From Ruminococcaceae bacterium UBA945 (GTDB taxonomy: Bacteria > Bacillota > Clostridia > Oscillospirales > Acutalibacteraceae), in the NCBI GenBank assembly GCA_002293315.1, contig DBCZ01000094.1, positions 11,862 to 29,765 of the forward strand: a stretch of DNA of 17,904 nucleotides, written 5' to 3'. Within the stretch, counting starts at the first letter, position 1. Each line of letters opens with the position of its first letter. The position numbers were made by a program, and so were the translations under genes. The notes under the pieces are model-generated. The model was not told the origin of the DNA. It did not search any database and was given only the letters and a program-made list of their open reading frames with translations. Below, piece by piece: positions 7,062 to 15,189 of this stretch.

Positions 7062-9257
7062 ATGTTTTTTGAAAAGTTTAAGGTCTATGAAACAGAGCTC
7101 GCCGGACGCCCGCTTATAATCGAGACGGGCAAAATGGCGCAGCTTGCAAACGGCGAATGCCTCGTCAGATACGGCGAGACGGTCGTGCATGTCGCGGTGA
7201 CGGCATCGACGAAGCCGAGAGACGGAATCGACTTCTTCCCGCTCTCCGTTGATTTTGAAGAGAAGCTCTATTCCGTGGGAAAAATTCCGGGCTCGTTCCT
7301 CAGAAGAGAGGGCAGGCCGACGGATAAGGCGGTTTTGGCGAGCCGCCTGATTGACAGACCGATTCGTCCGCTTTTCCCGAAGGATTTGCGCAATGACGTG
7401 TCGGTGGTGAACACCGTGATGTCAATTGACCCTGATTGCTCGCCGGAGGTTGCGGGGCTGATAGGTACATCTATCGCCATTTCAATATCCGATGTCCCGT
7501 GGAACGGCCCAATCAGCGGCGTGAGCGTCGGCCTGATTGACGGCGAATTTATCATAAACCCCGATGCGGAGCAGAGAAAGGCTTCGCGCATGGCGGTGAC
7601 GGTGGCTTCAACGGACGAGAGAATCGCAATGATTGAAGCCGGCGCCAATGAAGTGACCGACGAGGAAATGTATAACGGCATCATGGCCGGTCACGCGGCG
7701 AACCTCAAGATAATCGAATTCATCAAGGGCATAAAGGCAGAGCTCGGCAAGGAAAGCTTCTCATATGATACAACCCTTGCGCCGGACGAGATGTTCGAGG
7801 AGATTTTCGCATCAGCCGTAGAGGATATGAGAGCCGCGCTTGATACAGACGACAAAAACGTGAGAGACGCGAGAATGCGCCCGATATATGACAGAATCCA
7901 CGCCGAGTTTGACGAGAAATATCCCGAGCAGGGCGCGCAGATTGAAGATTGCCTCTACAGAACGCAGAAGAAGATAGTCAGAACCTGGCTTTTGGAAGAG
8001 CAGAAGAGGGTTGACGGCAGAGGCATGGATGAACTTCGCCCGCTGAACGCGGAGGTTGCGCTGCTGCCGAGAGTGCATGGCTCAGGCATGTTCACGAGAG
8101 GCCAGACGCAGGTTCTCACGGTCGCAACGCTCGGCTCTGTAAGAGATAACCAGCTTCTCGACGGCATAGACGACGAGGAGACGAAGAGATATATTCATCA
8201 TTACAATTTCCCGTCATACTCTGTCGGCGAGACAAGGCCGAGCAGAGGCCCCGGCAGGAGAGAGGTAGGACACGGCGCGCTGGCTGAAAGAGCGCTTATC
8301 CCGGTAATTCCGCCGGTAGAGGATTTCCCGTACACAATCCGTCTCGTCTCAGAGGTGCTTTCTTCAAACGGCTCAACCTCGCAGGGGGCAATCTGCGGAA
8401 GTACGCTTTCGCTGATGGACGCCGGCGTGCCGATTAAAGCGCCCGTCGCGGGAATTTCCTGCGGTCTAATTACAGAGGGCGACAGATGGATGACGATGGT
8501 TGATATTCAAGGCGTTGAGGATTTCTTCGGCGACATGGACTTCAAGGTGGCCGGAACTCATGCGGGCATCACAGCCATTCAGATGGACTTGAAAATTTCC
8601 GGCTTGACGCCCGAAATGATAAAGGAAGCCCTTGAAAAGACGCACAAGGCGAGGGACTATATCCTTGACGACATCATGCTGAAGGCTATCCCCGAGGTCA
8701 GACCCGAGCTTTCAAAGTATGCGCCCAAGATGCTTTCAACCATTATCCCGGTTGATAAAATCCGCGAGGTCATCGGCTCAGGCGGAAAGGTCATTCAGAA
8801 AATCAGCGCAGAGTGCGGCGTGAAGATTGACATTGAGGAAGACGGCCACGTCTTCATCTCAGGCATAGATATAGACAACTGCAACCGTGCGCTCGATATA
8901 GTCAACACGATTGTCAACGACCCCGAGCCGGGCTCATATTATAACGGTCAGGTCACGAGGATTATGGATTTCGGCGCGTTTGTTGAGATTGCCCCGGGCA
9001 AGGAGGGGCTCGTGCATGTCAGCCGCCTCGACATCAAGCGTGTGGACAAGGTTACTGACGTAGTGAACATCGGCGATATAATCAAGGTTAAGGTGCTTGA
9101 GATAGATGACAAGGGCAGGCTGAACCTCTCCAGGAGAGACGCGCTTATTGATTTGGACGGCGCAGTGCCGGAGAACACGATTTCCGACGCACCCAGAAGA
9201 CCCTCCGGCCCGAGAAGAGACGGCAGGAGAGACGGCAGACGTGAACGCAGAGACTGA
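7062..9257 (+). CDS. pnp: Polyribonucleotide nucleotidyltransferase (PNPase)
   Basis: A 731-residue phosphorolytic 3'-5' exoribonuclease that degrades mRNA to nucleoside diphosphates. It contains two RNase PH-like domains with a linking helical domain. The second has FPSYSVGETRPSRGPGRRE, SNGSTSQGA and the metal-site residues D487, D493 and K495, which line up with E. coli D486, D492 and K494. A KH domain follows with IGSGGK from residue 571, then an S1 domain starting near G629 (GQVTRIMDFGAFVE). The last 22 or so residues are an Arg-rich tail with RRDG repeats. The start is ATG 7062, with AAAGGG at 7051-7056; a longer TTG-initiated reading from 6951 lies in the inverted repeat and is rejected. 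A strong terminator follows. Confidence 0.97.
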   Translation: MFFEKFKVYETELAGRPLIIETGKMAQLANGECLVRYGETVVHVAVTASTKPRDGIDFFPLSVDFEEKLYSVGKIPGSFLRREGRPTDKAVLASRLIDRPIRPLFPKDLRNDVSVVNTVMSIDPDCSPEVAGLIGTSIAISISDVPWNGPISGVSVGLIDGEFIINPDAEQRKASRMAVTVASTDERIAMIEAGANEVTDEEMYNGIMAGHAANLKIIEFIKGIKAELGKESFSYDTTLAPDEMFEEIFASAVEDMRAALDTDDKNVRDARMRPIYDRIHAEFDEKYPEQGAQIEDCLYRTQKKIVRTWLLEEQKRVDGRGMDELRPLNAEVALLPRVHGSGMFTRGQTQVLTVATLGSVRDNQLLDGIDDEETKRYIHHYNFPSYSVGETRPSRGPGRREVGHGALAERALIPVIPPVEDFPYTIRLVSEVLSSNGSTSQGAICGSTLSLMDAGVPIKAPVAGISCGLITEGDRWMTMVDIQGVEDFFGDMDFKVAGTHAGITAIQMDLKISGLTPEMIKEALEKTHKARDYILDDIMLKAIPEVRPELSKYAPKMLSTIIPVDKIREVIGSGGKVIQKISAECGVKIDIEEDGHVFISGIDIDNCNRALDIVNTIVNDPEPGSYYNGQVTRIMDFGAFVEIAPGKEGLVHVSRLDIKRVDKVTDVVNIGDIIKVKVLEIDDKGRLNLSRRDALIDLDGAVPENTISDAPRRPSGPRRDGRRDGRRERRD

Positions 9258-9268
9258 TAAAACCGATT

Positions 9269-9297
9269 GCGGGAGATAATATCTCCCGCTTTGCTTT
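9269..9297 (+). terminator. Rho-independent terminator after pnp
   Basis: GCGGGAGAT (9269-9277) and ATCTCCCGC (9281-9289) form a perfect 9-bp stem with a 3-nt loop, followed by TTTGCTTT. It starts 12 nt after the pnp stop and separates pnp from the small gene that follows. Confidence 0.88.
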
Positions 9298-9311
9298 AGG
9301 CGGAGCAGATA

Positions 9312-9716
9312 ATGAGAATAAAGATTAGCGAGCTGGGCGTGAGCCAGCTGTATATAAGCGAGCGAAAGCTCGAGGAAGTAAATGCATGGGTGACGGCGGA
9401 CACAGACTTTGCAGCAAACCCGCTGCCTGTATGTGACTTCGGCGACGGCAGATATACGCTCACCGACGGGCATACGCGGGCGGTGTGCGCGTATCTTCTG
9501 GGGATAGGCGAGATCTGCGCGAGGATTGATTCCGACGATGAGGTAATATCCGGCAACGGCAGAAAGCTCTATGAAGAGTGCATCAAATGGTGTAAAGAGG
9601 AAAATGTGACGGATATATCCGCGCTTGCAAAGAGGATAATTCCCGCCGATGAATATGAGATGAAGTGGATTAAGCGATGTGAAGTTTTTAGCGAGAGGAT
9701 TTTGCCGCTCGTATAA
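9312..9716 (+). CDS. Small ParB/Srx-like domain protein of unknown function
   Basis: A 134-residue protein. ANPLPVCDFGDGRYTLTDGHTRAVCAYLLGIGEICARI in the middle follows the pattern of the ParB/sulfiredoxin-like N-terminal fold, with a predicted strand pair and a DGHTR motif in place of the DGxHR nucleotide-binding motif. The C-terminal half is helical and charged, with no helix-turn-helix that I can see, so it is not a plasmid-type ParB. AGGCGGAG at 9298-9305 is a usable ribosome binding site for ATG 9312. It sits between the pnp terminator and the mnmA promoter, so it depends on readthrough or on an unseen promoter. The fold is inferred from motif resemblance; no function is proposed. Confidence 0.75.
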   Translation: MRIKISELGVSQLYISERKLEEVNAWVTADTDFAANPLPVCDFGDGRYTLTDGHTRAVCAYLLGIGEICARIDSDDEVISGNGRKLYEECIKWCKEENVTDISALAKRIIPADEYEMKWIKRCEVFSERILPLV

Positions 9717-9729
9717 TTGACGCATAGCT

Positions 9730-9758
9730 TTGCTTTCCCCGCAAATCTGTGCTAAAAT
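9730..9758 (+). promoter_or_regulatory. Extended -10 promoter of the mnmA-proBA unit
   Basis: TAAAAT at 9753-9758 is a 5/6 -10 box directly preceded by TGC (9750-9752), the extended -10 TGn element. TTGCTT at 9730-9735 lies 17 nt upstream as a weak -35 box. The start site should be near 9765, about 34 nt before the mnmA ATG. Confidence 0.7.
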
Positions 9759-9798
9759 ACTTTAACAGAGTAAAGCCGCGTACAGAGAAAGGAAGCCT

Positions 9799-10824
9799 AT
9801 GAAGATAGGGGTTGCGATGAGCGGCGGGGTGGATAGCTCCACAGCCGCACTGCTGCTGGAAAATGGAGGCCATGAGGTAATCGGGATAAACTTGCTGCTG
9901 TGCGAGCCTTTTGGAAGCGCCGCAGACGACGCGGCCAAGACGGCGGAAAAGCTCGGCATAGAATTTCATGCCATAGACATGCGAGAGGAATTCAGGGCGC
10001 ATGTGATAGATAAATTCATCGCAGATTATGAAAAAGGCTTGACGCCTAATCCATGCGTGGTGTGCAACAGGGAGATAAAATTCGGCAGGCTGCTTCTGGA
10101 GGCCGAAAAGCTCGGCTGTGACGGCATTGCCACCGGGCATTATGCGAGGATTGAAAAGGATGGCGGGCGCTTCCTGCTGAAAAAAGGGCTTGATGAAAGC
10201 AAGGACCAAAGCTATATGCTCTATTCTCTCACGCAGAATCAGCTTTCAAAGGCTCTTTTCCCGCTCGGCGAGTTGAATAAACCCGAGGTGCGCCAAATCG
10301 CGGAGGAAAACGGGCTCGTCTCGGCGCACAGGAAAGACAGCCAAGACATCTGCTTTATCCCTGACGGAGACTATGCGGCGTTTATTGAGAGAAACGCTGA
10401 GAAGACATTTCCTGCGGGAGATTTCATCGGGACGCACGGGGAAATATACGGCAGGCACAAGGGGATAATCCATTATACGGTCGGACAGAGAAAGGGGCTG
10501 GGGCTTTCTTTTCCGCAGCCGATGTTCGTAAAGAGCATAGACGCGGCGGAGAACACGGTCACGCTCGGCAAGGCAGAGGAGCTTTTTTCAAACGAGCTTT
10601 CAGCGAAGGACGTGAATTTGGTTGCCGCAGAAGGCATAACAGAGCCGACGCGTGTGAAGGCGAAGATTCGCTATCATCACAGAGAAGCGGAGGCGACGGC
10701 ATATCCGCCGGAAAACGGCGCGATGAAAATAGTGTTTGACGAGCCGCAGAGGGCGGTAACCGGCGGGCAGAGCGTTGTGATGTATCAGGGCGATACGGTC
10801 TTCGGCGGCGGGATAATCATCTAA
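9799..10824 (+). CDS. mnmA: tRNA-specific 2-thiouridylase MnmA
   Basis: A 341-residue PP-loop ATPase that adds sulfur to U34 of tRNAs for Lys, Glu and Gln, using persulfide from a cysteine desulfurase. The N-terminal MSGGVDSS is the PP-loop. TPNPCVVCNREIKFG carries the catalytic C89, and DSQDICFIPDGDY carries the partner C185; these match the E. coli C102/C199 pair. A C-terminal beta-barrel domain follows. It is shorter than E. coli MnmA (about 368), mainly from a compact segment after the PP-loop, as in other clostridial forms. AAAGGA about 10 nt before ATG 9799 serves as ribosome binding site. It is the first gene of the unit leading into proB. Confidence 0.95.
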   Translation: MKIGVAMSGGVDSSTAALLLENGGHEVIGINLLLCEPFGSAADDAAKTAEKLGIEFHAIDMREEFRAHVIDKFIADYEKGLTPNPCVVCNREIKFGRLLLEAEKLGCDGIATGHYARIEKDGGRFLLKKGLDESKDQSYMLYSLTQNQLSKALFPLGELNKPEVRQIAEENGLVSAHRKDSQDICFIPDGDYAAFIERNAEKTFPAGDFIGTHGEIYGRHKGIIHYTVGQRKGLGLSFPQPMFVKSIDAAENTVTLGKAEELFSNELSAKDVNLVAAEGITEPTRVKAKIRYHHREAEATAYPPENGAMKIVFDEPQRAVTGGQSVVMYQGDTVFGGGIII

Positions 10825-10836
10825 ATTGGAGGAAGC

Positions 10837-11631
10837 ATGAGCGGACTGAATGAAGCGAAAAGAGTGGTCGTGAAGGTCGGCACATCGACGCTCACACATG
10901 AAAACGGCAAGCTCAATTTGAAAAGAATGGAGCTGCTTTGCCGTGTTCTCACGGATTTCCAAAATGCCGGCAGAGAGATTACACTTGTCACCTCCGGCGC
11001 GATTGGCGTGGGCTTCGGCAAGCTCGGCATGAAAGAGCGCCCGACAGAGACGAGCGCAAAGCAGGCGGTGGCGGCCGTGGGGCAATGCGAGCTGATGTTC
11101 ATGTATGACAAATTCTTCGGGGAGTATAACCAAAACGTCGCGCAGGTGCTTCTGACGAAGAATATTACAGAGGCGGAAAAAAGCCGGCAGAATGTGCAGA
11201 ACACATTCGCTGAGCTGTTCTCGCTGGGCGTTATTCCCATCGTCAACGAGAACGATACCGTTGACACGGCGGAGCTGGAGGGCGCAAACTTCGGTGACAA
11301 CGACATGCTATCCGCGATTGTGGCGCAGATTGTCTGTGCGGACGCGCTCATAATGCTCACGGATACAGACGGCCTCTTTGACGGAGACCCGCGAAAGAAT
11401 GCCGGCGCGAAGATAATCGGCGAGGTGGAGGAAATTACGCAGGAGCTTGAACAGCTGGCGAGCGGCTCAGGCTCAAATAGGGGCACGGGCGGCATGGCGA
11501 CCAAGGTGAAGGCGGCGAAGCTTGCCACAACCGCCGGCATACCGTGCTATATAATAAACGGGCAGGATATGGATAACCTGCATGATTTGCTAAACGGAGG
11601 CCGTTTGGGAACGTATTTCAAGGCGAGGTGA
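10837..11631 (+). CDS. proB: Glutamate 5-kinase ProB, short form lacking PUA domain
   Basis: A 264-residue amino acid kinase that phosphorylates L-glutamate to gamma-glutamyl phosphate, the first step of proline synthesis. VVKVGTSTLT at the N-terminus binds ATP. SGAIGVG, NENDTVD and FGDNDMLSA bind glutamate, and LTDTDGLFDGDP (174-185) is the family signature. GTGGMATKVKAA near the C-terminus completes the kinase fold. The protein ends there, whereas E. coli ProB (367 residues) continues into a PUA domain. The ATG at 10837 has GGAGGA just upstream, 12 nt after mnmA. proA starts 4 nt after its stop, so the two enzymes are made together, which fits their unstable shared intermediate. Confidence 0.96.
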   Translation: MSGLNEAKRVVVKVGTSTLTHENGKLNLKRMELLCRVLTDFQNAGREITLVTSGAIGVGFGKLGMKERPTETSAKQAVAAVGQCELMFMYDKFFGEYNQNVAQVLLTKNITEAEKSRQNVQNTFAELFSLGVIPIVNENDTVDTAELEGANFGDNDMLSAIVAQIVCADALIMLTDTDGLFDGDPRKNAGAKIIGEVEEITQELEQLASGSGSNRGTGGMATKVKAAKLATTAGIPCYIINGQDMDNLHDLLNGGRLGTYFKAR

Positions 11632-11635
11632 GCTT

Positions 11636-12877
11636 ATGACAAGAATAGAAGAGATGGGCGCCGCGGCGGAAAAAGCCGCGAGAGGGCTGAGAACGCTCGG
11701 TGCGGAGAAAACAGAGGCGCTGAAGGCGGCGGCAAAGGCACTGAAGGATAATTCGGCTGCAATAATCAGGGAGAATAAAAAGGATATGGATGCCGCGGAG
11801 AAAGCGGGGATGAGCGTTGCCTTGCTTGACAGGCTCATGCTGAACGAAGAGAGAATCAGGGACATGGCGGCGGCGATGATAGAGGTGGCTCTTGAAACCG
11901 ACCCCGTCGGCAGGATTTTGGGCGGCGAGAAGCGCCCGAACGGCTTGATAATCGAGAAAGTCAGCGTGCCGCTGGGCGCAATAGGCATCATATATGAATC
12001 ACGCCCGAACGTGACGAGCGACGCCGCGGCGCTGTGCATAAAGGCGGGCAACGCGGTTATCCTCCGCGGCGGCAAGGAGGCTTATCACTCCAACCGCGTT
12101 ATTACCGATATTCTGCACTCGGCGTTCGTCGGGGTGGGGCTGCCCGAAAACTGCGTTCAGCTTGTGGAAGACACGAGCAGAGAATCCGCAAGAGAGCTGA
12201 TGGAGCTTGTGGAATATCTCGATTTACTCATACCCAGAGGCGGCGCGGGGCTGATAAATGCCGTAAAAGAGGGAGCAAAGGTACCTGTGATTGAAACAGG
12301 CGTGGGCAATTGCCATGTGTATGTGGACGAATTTGCTGATATTGATATGGCGCGGGAGATTATCTTCAATGCCAAAACCTCGCGTCCGTCTGTTTGCAAC
12401 GCGATTGAAACGGTGATTATCCACTCGAAAATCGCAGAGGCCGCCTTACCGGAAATCAAGAAGAAGCTGGATGAGAAGAATGTGGAAATTCGCGCAGATG
12501 AGCGTGCTGCGGGGATTATCCCTGCCACCACCCCTGCGGAGGAAGACGACTGGTATACTGAATTTTTAGACTATATCCTTGCCGTGAAAATTGTGGATTC
12601 AATTGACGAGGCGATAGAGCATATCGCGAAGTATTCAAGCGGGCACAGCGAGGCGATTATCACAAACAGCCTTGAAAACGCCGATAAATTCACCGAGAAT
12701 GTGGACAGCGCGGCTGTGTATGTGAACTCCTCCACGCGCTTCACGGACGGAGGGGAATTCGGGCTGGGCGCGGAAATAGGAATCTCTACTCAGAAGCTGC
12801 ACGCAAGAGGGCCTATGGGGCTTTCGCACCTCACGTCGCATAAATATATAATCCGCGGGAAAGGGCATATCAGGTGA
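11636..12877 (+). CDS. proA: Glutamate-5-semialdehyde dehydrogenase (gamma-glutamyl phosphate reductase) ProA
   Basis: A 413-residue NADPH-dependent enzyme of the aldehyde dehydrogenase superfamily that reduces gamma-glutamyl phosphate to glutamate semialdehyde, which cyclises on the way to proline. IGIIYESRPNVTSDAAALC and ILRGGKEAYHSN are characteristic, SRPSVCNAIE holds the catalytic C254, and the C-terminal TDGGEFGLGAEIGIST is diagnostic. Length is typical. A GAGGTGA ribosome binding site straddles the proB stop at 11625-11631, 4 nt before ATG 11636, so coupling is likely. The gene for the last enzyme of the pathway, proC, is not in the window. Confidence 0.97.
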   Translation: MTRIEEMGAAAEKAARGLRTLGAEKTEALKAAAKALKDNSAAIIRENKKDMDAAEKAGMSVALLDRLMLNEERIRDMAAAMIEVALETDPVGRILGGEKRPNGLIIEKVSVPLGAIGIIYESRPNVTSDAAALCIKAGNAVILRGGKEAYHSNRVITDILHSAFVGVGLPENCVQLVEDTSRESARELMELVEYLDLLIPRGGAGLINAVKEGAKVPVIETGVGNCHVYVDEFADIDMAREIIFNAKTSRPSVCNAIETVIIHSKIAEAALPEIKKKLDEKNVEIRADERAAGIIPATTPAEEDDWYTEFLDYILAVKIVDSIDEAIEHIAKYSSGHSEAIITNSLENADKFTENVDSAAVYVNSSTRFTDGGEFGLGAEIGISTQKLHARGPMGLSHLTSHKYIIRGKGHIR

Positions 12878-13341
12878 GGCTTCTCGTCGTGTCAGACACG
12901 CACGGCAGTACAGCAAATCTGCGGAGAGCCGTTGCGTCTCAGCCGACTGCCGAGATAGTCATACATTGCGGAGACGGCGAGGCGGATTTCGAGGCGGTTA
13001 AGCTTGAAAACCCCGCAAAGATGTTCGTGGGCGTGAGGGGAAACTGCGACTGGAACTCCAGCCTGCCAATTACGGAGGATTTAACTGCACTCGGCAAGCG
13101 GATTTTCATCACGCACGGGCATGCCTATAACGTGAAATACGGTGAGTATGAAATCAAGCTTGCGGCGAGAGACAGAAAGGCGAGCATCTTGCTTTTCGGG
13201 CATACACACACGCCGGCGGAGACATACGAGGACGGGCTTTACATCATGAACCCCGGCTCGCTTTCGGGCTATAACGCCACCTATGGCATAGTTGACATCA
13301 CCGAGGCGGGCGTGGTGCTGAATGTAGTGAAGCTGAGATAA
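12874..13341 (+). CDS. YfcE/MJ0936-family metallophosphoesterase
   Basis: A 155-residue calcineurin-like phosphodiesterase. All metal-binding motifs are visible: SDTHG (D8, H10), GDGE (D34), GNCD (N57), THGH (H81) and GHTHTP (H110, H112), ending with NPGS. Family members hydrolyse phosphodiesters such as bis-pNPP in vitro; natural substrates are largely unknown, so no gene symbol is given. The start is GTG 12874, sharing GTGA with the proA stop, which implies translational coupling to proA. GAAAGGG at about 12857-12863 could be the ribosome binding site. The gene often found before it in Firmicutes (rdgB/rph) is absent here. Confidence 0.9.
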   Translation: MRLLVVSDTHGSTANLRRAVASQPTAEIVIHCGDGEADFEAVKLENPAKMFVGVRGNCDWNSSLPITEDLTALGKRIFITHGHAYNVKYGEYEIKLAARDRKASILLFGHTHTPAETYEDGLYIMNPGSLSGYNATYGIVDITEAGVVLNVVKLR

Positions 13342-13383
13342 GAGCAGTACGCTGCATACAGCTAGTTTCTTTTAAGTTTGAGC

Positions 13384-13412
13384 TTGAAGAAACGGAGAAA
13401 ATACTGTACAAT
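13384..13412 (+). promoter_or_regulatory. Promoter of the phosphoglucomutase gene
   Basis: TTGAAG (13384-13389) and TACAAT (13407-13412) are separated by 17 nt, each close to the sigma-A consensus. The predicted start near 13419 leaves about 34 nt of leader. No terminator is evident between the phosphoesterase stop and this promoter, so readthrough from the proBA unit is also possible. Confidence 0.7.
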
Positions 13413-13452
13413 TCCTATATAAGAACGCAAAAACAACACAGAGGTGAAATAT

Positions 13453-15150
13453 ATGATAGAATATGAAAGATGGCTGAGCGCAGATCTCTCTGACAAAGAC
13501 CTAACCAAAGAGCTTTTATCCGTCAAGGGCAATGAAGAGGAAATCAGAGACAGATTCTACCGCGATTTGGAATTCGGCACGGCGGGGCTGCGCGGCGTAA
13601 TCGGCGCGGGCACAAACCGCATGAATGTCTACACCGTCGCGAAGGCTACGCAGGGTCTTTCAAATTATCTTCTAAAGCACAGCGGCGGCAAACAGCAGAG
13701 CGTCGCGATTGCCTACGACAGCCGCAATAAAGGAGTGATGTTCGCGGAAATCAGCGCGTCTGTGCTTGCGGCAAACGGCATAAAGGCCTATCTTTACAGT
13801 GAGCTTATGCCCACGCCCGCGCTCTCGTGGGCGGTGAGGTATCTCAAATGCGATGCGGGAATCTGTGTTACGGCGAGCCACAACCCCGCAAAATACAACG
13901 GCTATAAGGCGTATGGCAGTGACGGCTGCCAAATCACTTCAGATATGGCAGACGGAATTACGAATGAAATAAACAGCCTCGATATTTTCGCCGATATAAA
14001 ATACGCAGACTTTAATAAAGCCGAAAGCGAGGGCTTAATCGAATACATCAAGCCGGAGGTTGCCGACGCCTTCCTTGATGCCGTCTACGCGCAGAGCCTC
14101 TATAAAGACGTGAACGGCTTGAAGGTGGTATATACACCGCTCAACGGCGCGGGTAAAAAGTGCGCCACAAGGATACTCAATAGAATCGGCGTTACCGACA
14201 TCACTATCGTGCCGGAGCAGAGCGAGCCGGACGGCAATTTCCCGACCGCACCATACCCGAACCCGGAGTTTGAAGAGGCGCTGCGCCTCGGCATTGAGCT
14301 TTCAAAGAAAGTGAAACCGGATTTACTCCTTGCAACAGACCCGGACAGTGACCGCGTCGGCACGGCTGTGGAGCAAAACGGAGAATATGTTCTGCCCACG
14401 GGGAATGAAATCGGCGTGCTGCTGCTTGACTTCATGACCAAAATGAAAAAGGAAAACGGGACTCTGTCCGATACGCCGGTGGCGGTGACGACGATTGTCA
14501 GCACGGATATGGTTGACCCCGTCGCCGCGGAGTATGGCGTGAGAATTGAGCGCTGCCTGACCGGCTTCAAGTTCATCGGTGATATTATCGCCGATTTGGA
14601 GAGCAGGGGCAGGGAAAAGGACTATATCCTGGGCTTTGAGGAAAGCTACGGCTATCTGCCGGGCGGATATGTGCGCGACAAGGACGCCGTGGCGGCAAGC
14701 ATGCTGATATGCGAAATGGCATCTTACTACAAAAACCGAGATATGAGCCTCATGGACGCGATGGAGGAGCTCTACAAAAAGCACGGCTACTATCTCAACG
14801 ATACGCTCAATTTCGCCTTTGAGGGCGAAGAGGGTATGAATGAGATGAACGCCATCATGGAAAACCTGAGGAAGAACCCGCCGGCGGAGATTGCGGGAAT
14901 CAAGGTGATAAGCGCCAGCGACTACGGCACGTCGATTAAAACGGAGAACGGTGCAGAGAGTGAAATCACTTTGCCGAAGTCGAACGTATTGCAGTATATG
15001 CTGGAGGGCGGCGGCAAGTTCACGGTGCGCCCGTCCGGCACAGAGCCGAAGATAAAGATTTACCTCTCGGCAAAGGCGCCGACGAGAGAGGCCGCTTTAG
15101 CTGTCATTGAGCAGATGAAAGCCGCAGTGGACGGAATTTTGAAGAAGTGA
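13453..15150 (+). CDS. pgcA: Phospho-sugar mutase (phosphoglucomutase/phosphomannomutase, PgcA type)
   Basis: A 565-residue alpha-D-phosphohexomutase that interconverts glucose 1-phosphate and glucose 6-phosphate, and possibly the mannose phosphates, feeding cell-envelope and glycan precursors. RDLEFGTAGLRGVIGAG opens the fold, TASHNP carries the phosphoserine S142, DPDSDR (296-301) binds magnesium, GFEESYGYLPG is the sugar-binding loop, and RPSGTEPKIKIYL is the phosphate-binding loop of domain 4. Length and motifs match B. subtilis PgcA. ATG 13453 is preferred to GTG 13444 because GAGGTGA at 13441-13447 is the ribosome binding site and overlaps the GTG. It is monocistronic, with its own promoter and a shared terminator behind it. 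Substrate preference between glucose and mannose cannot be told from sequence. Confidence 0.94.
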   Translation: MIEYERWLSADLSDKDLTKELLSVKGNEEEIRDRFYRDLEFGTAGLRGVIGAGTNRMNVYTVAKATQGLSNYLLKHSGGKQQSVAIAYDSRNKGVMFAEISASVLAANGIKAYLYSELMPTPALSWAVRYLKCDAGICVTASHNPAKYNGYKAYGSDGCQITSDMADGITNEINSLDIFADIKYADFNKAESEGLIEYIKPEVADAFLDAVYAQSLYKDVNGLKVVYTPLNGAGKKCATRILNRIGVTDITIVPEQSEPDGNFPTAPYPNPEFEEALRLGIELSKKVKPDLLLATDPDSDRVGTAVEQNGEYVLPTGNEIGVLLLDFMTKMKKENGTLSDTPVAVTTIVSTDMVDPVAAEYGVRIERCLTGFKFIGDIIADLESRGREKDYILGFEESYGYLPGGYVRDKDAVAASMLICEMASYYKNRDMSLMDAMEELYKKHGYYLNDTLNFAFEGEEGMNEMNAIMENLRKNPPAEIAGIKVISASDYGTSIKTENGAESEITLPKSNVLQYMLEGGGKFTVRPSGTEPKIKIYLSAKAPTREAALAVIEQMKAAVDGILKK

Positions 15151-15158
15151 GCAAGCAT

Positions 15159-15189
15159 AAAAAGAACCCGCTATTAGCGGGTTCTTTTT
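15159..15189. terminator. Bidirectional Rho-independent terminator
   Basis: A perfect 14-bp inverted repeat with a 3-nt loop: A5-GAACCCGCT on the left (15159-15172) and AGCGGGTTC-T5 on the right (15176-15189). It has U tracts in both directions and lies between convergent genes. The right end overlaps the TAA of the minus-strand gene (15190-15188). Confidence 0.95.

Noticed and set aside
8934..9725. Minus-strand reading frame of 263 codons across the pnp end and the ParB-like gene
   Set aside because: It runs through the pnp terminator and opposite a highly conserved S1 domain, with no recognisable motif; it is a shadow frame.
10821..11540. Minus-strand reading frame of 239 codons opposite proB
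   Set aside because: The plus-strand frame is an unambiguous ProB; the antisense translation is Ser/Ala/Phe-rich with no family signature.
13444..13452. GTG 13444 as the phosphoglucomutase start
   Set aside because: It overlaps the GAGGTGA ribosome binding site that serves ATG 13453 at proper spacing.
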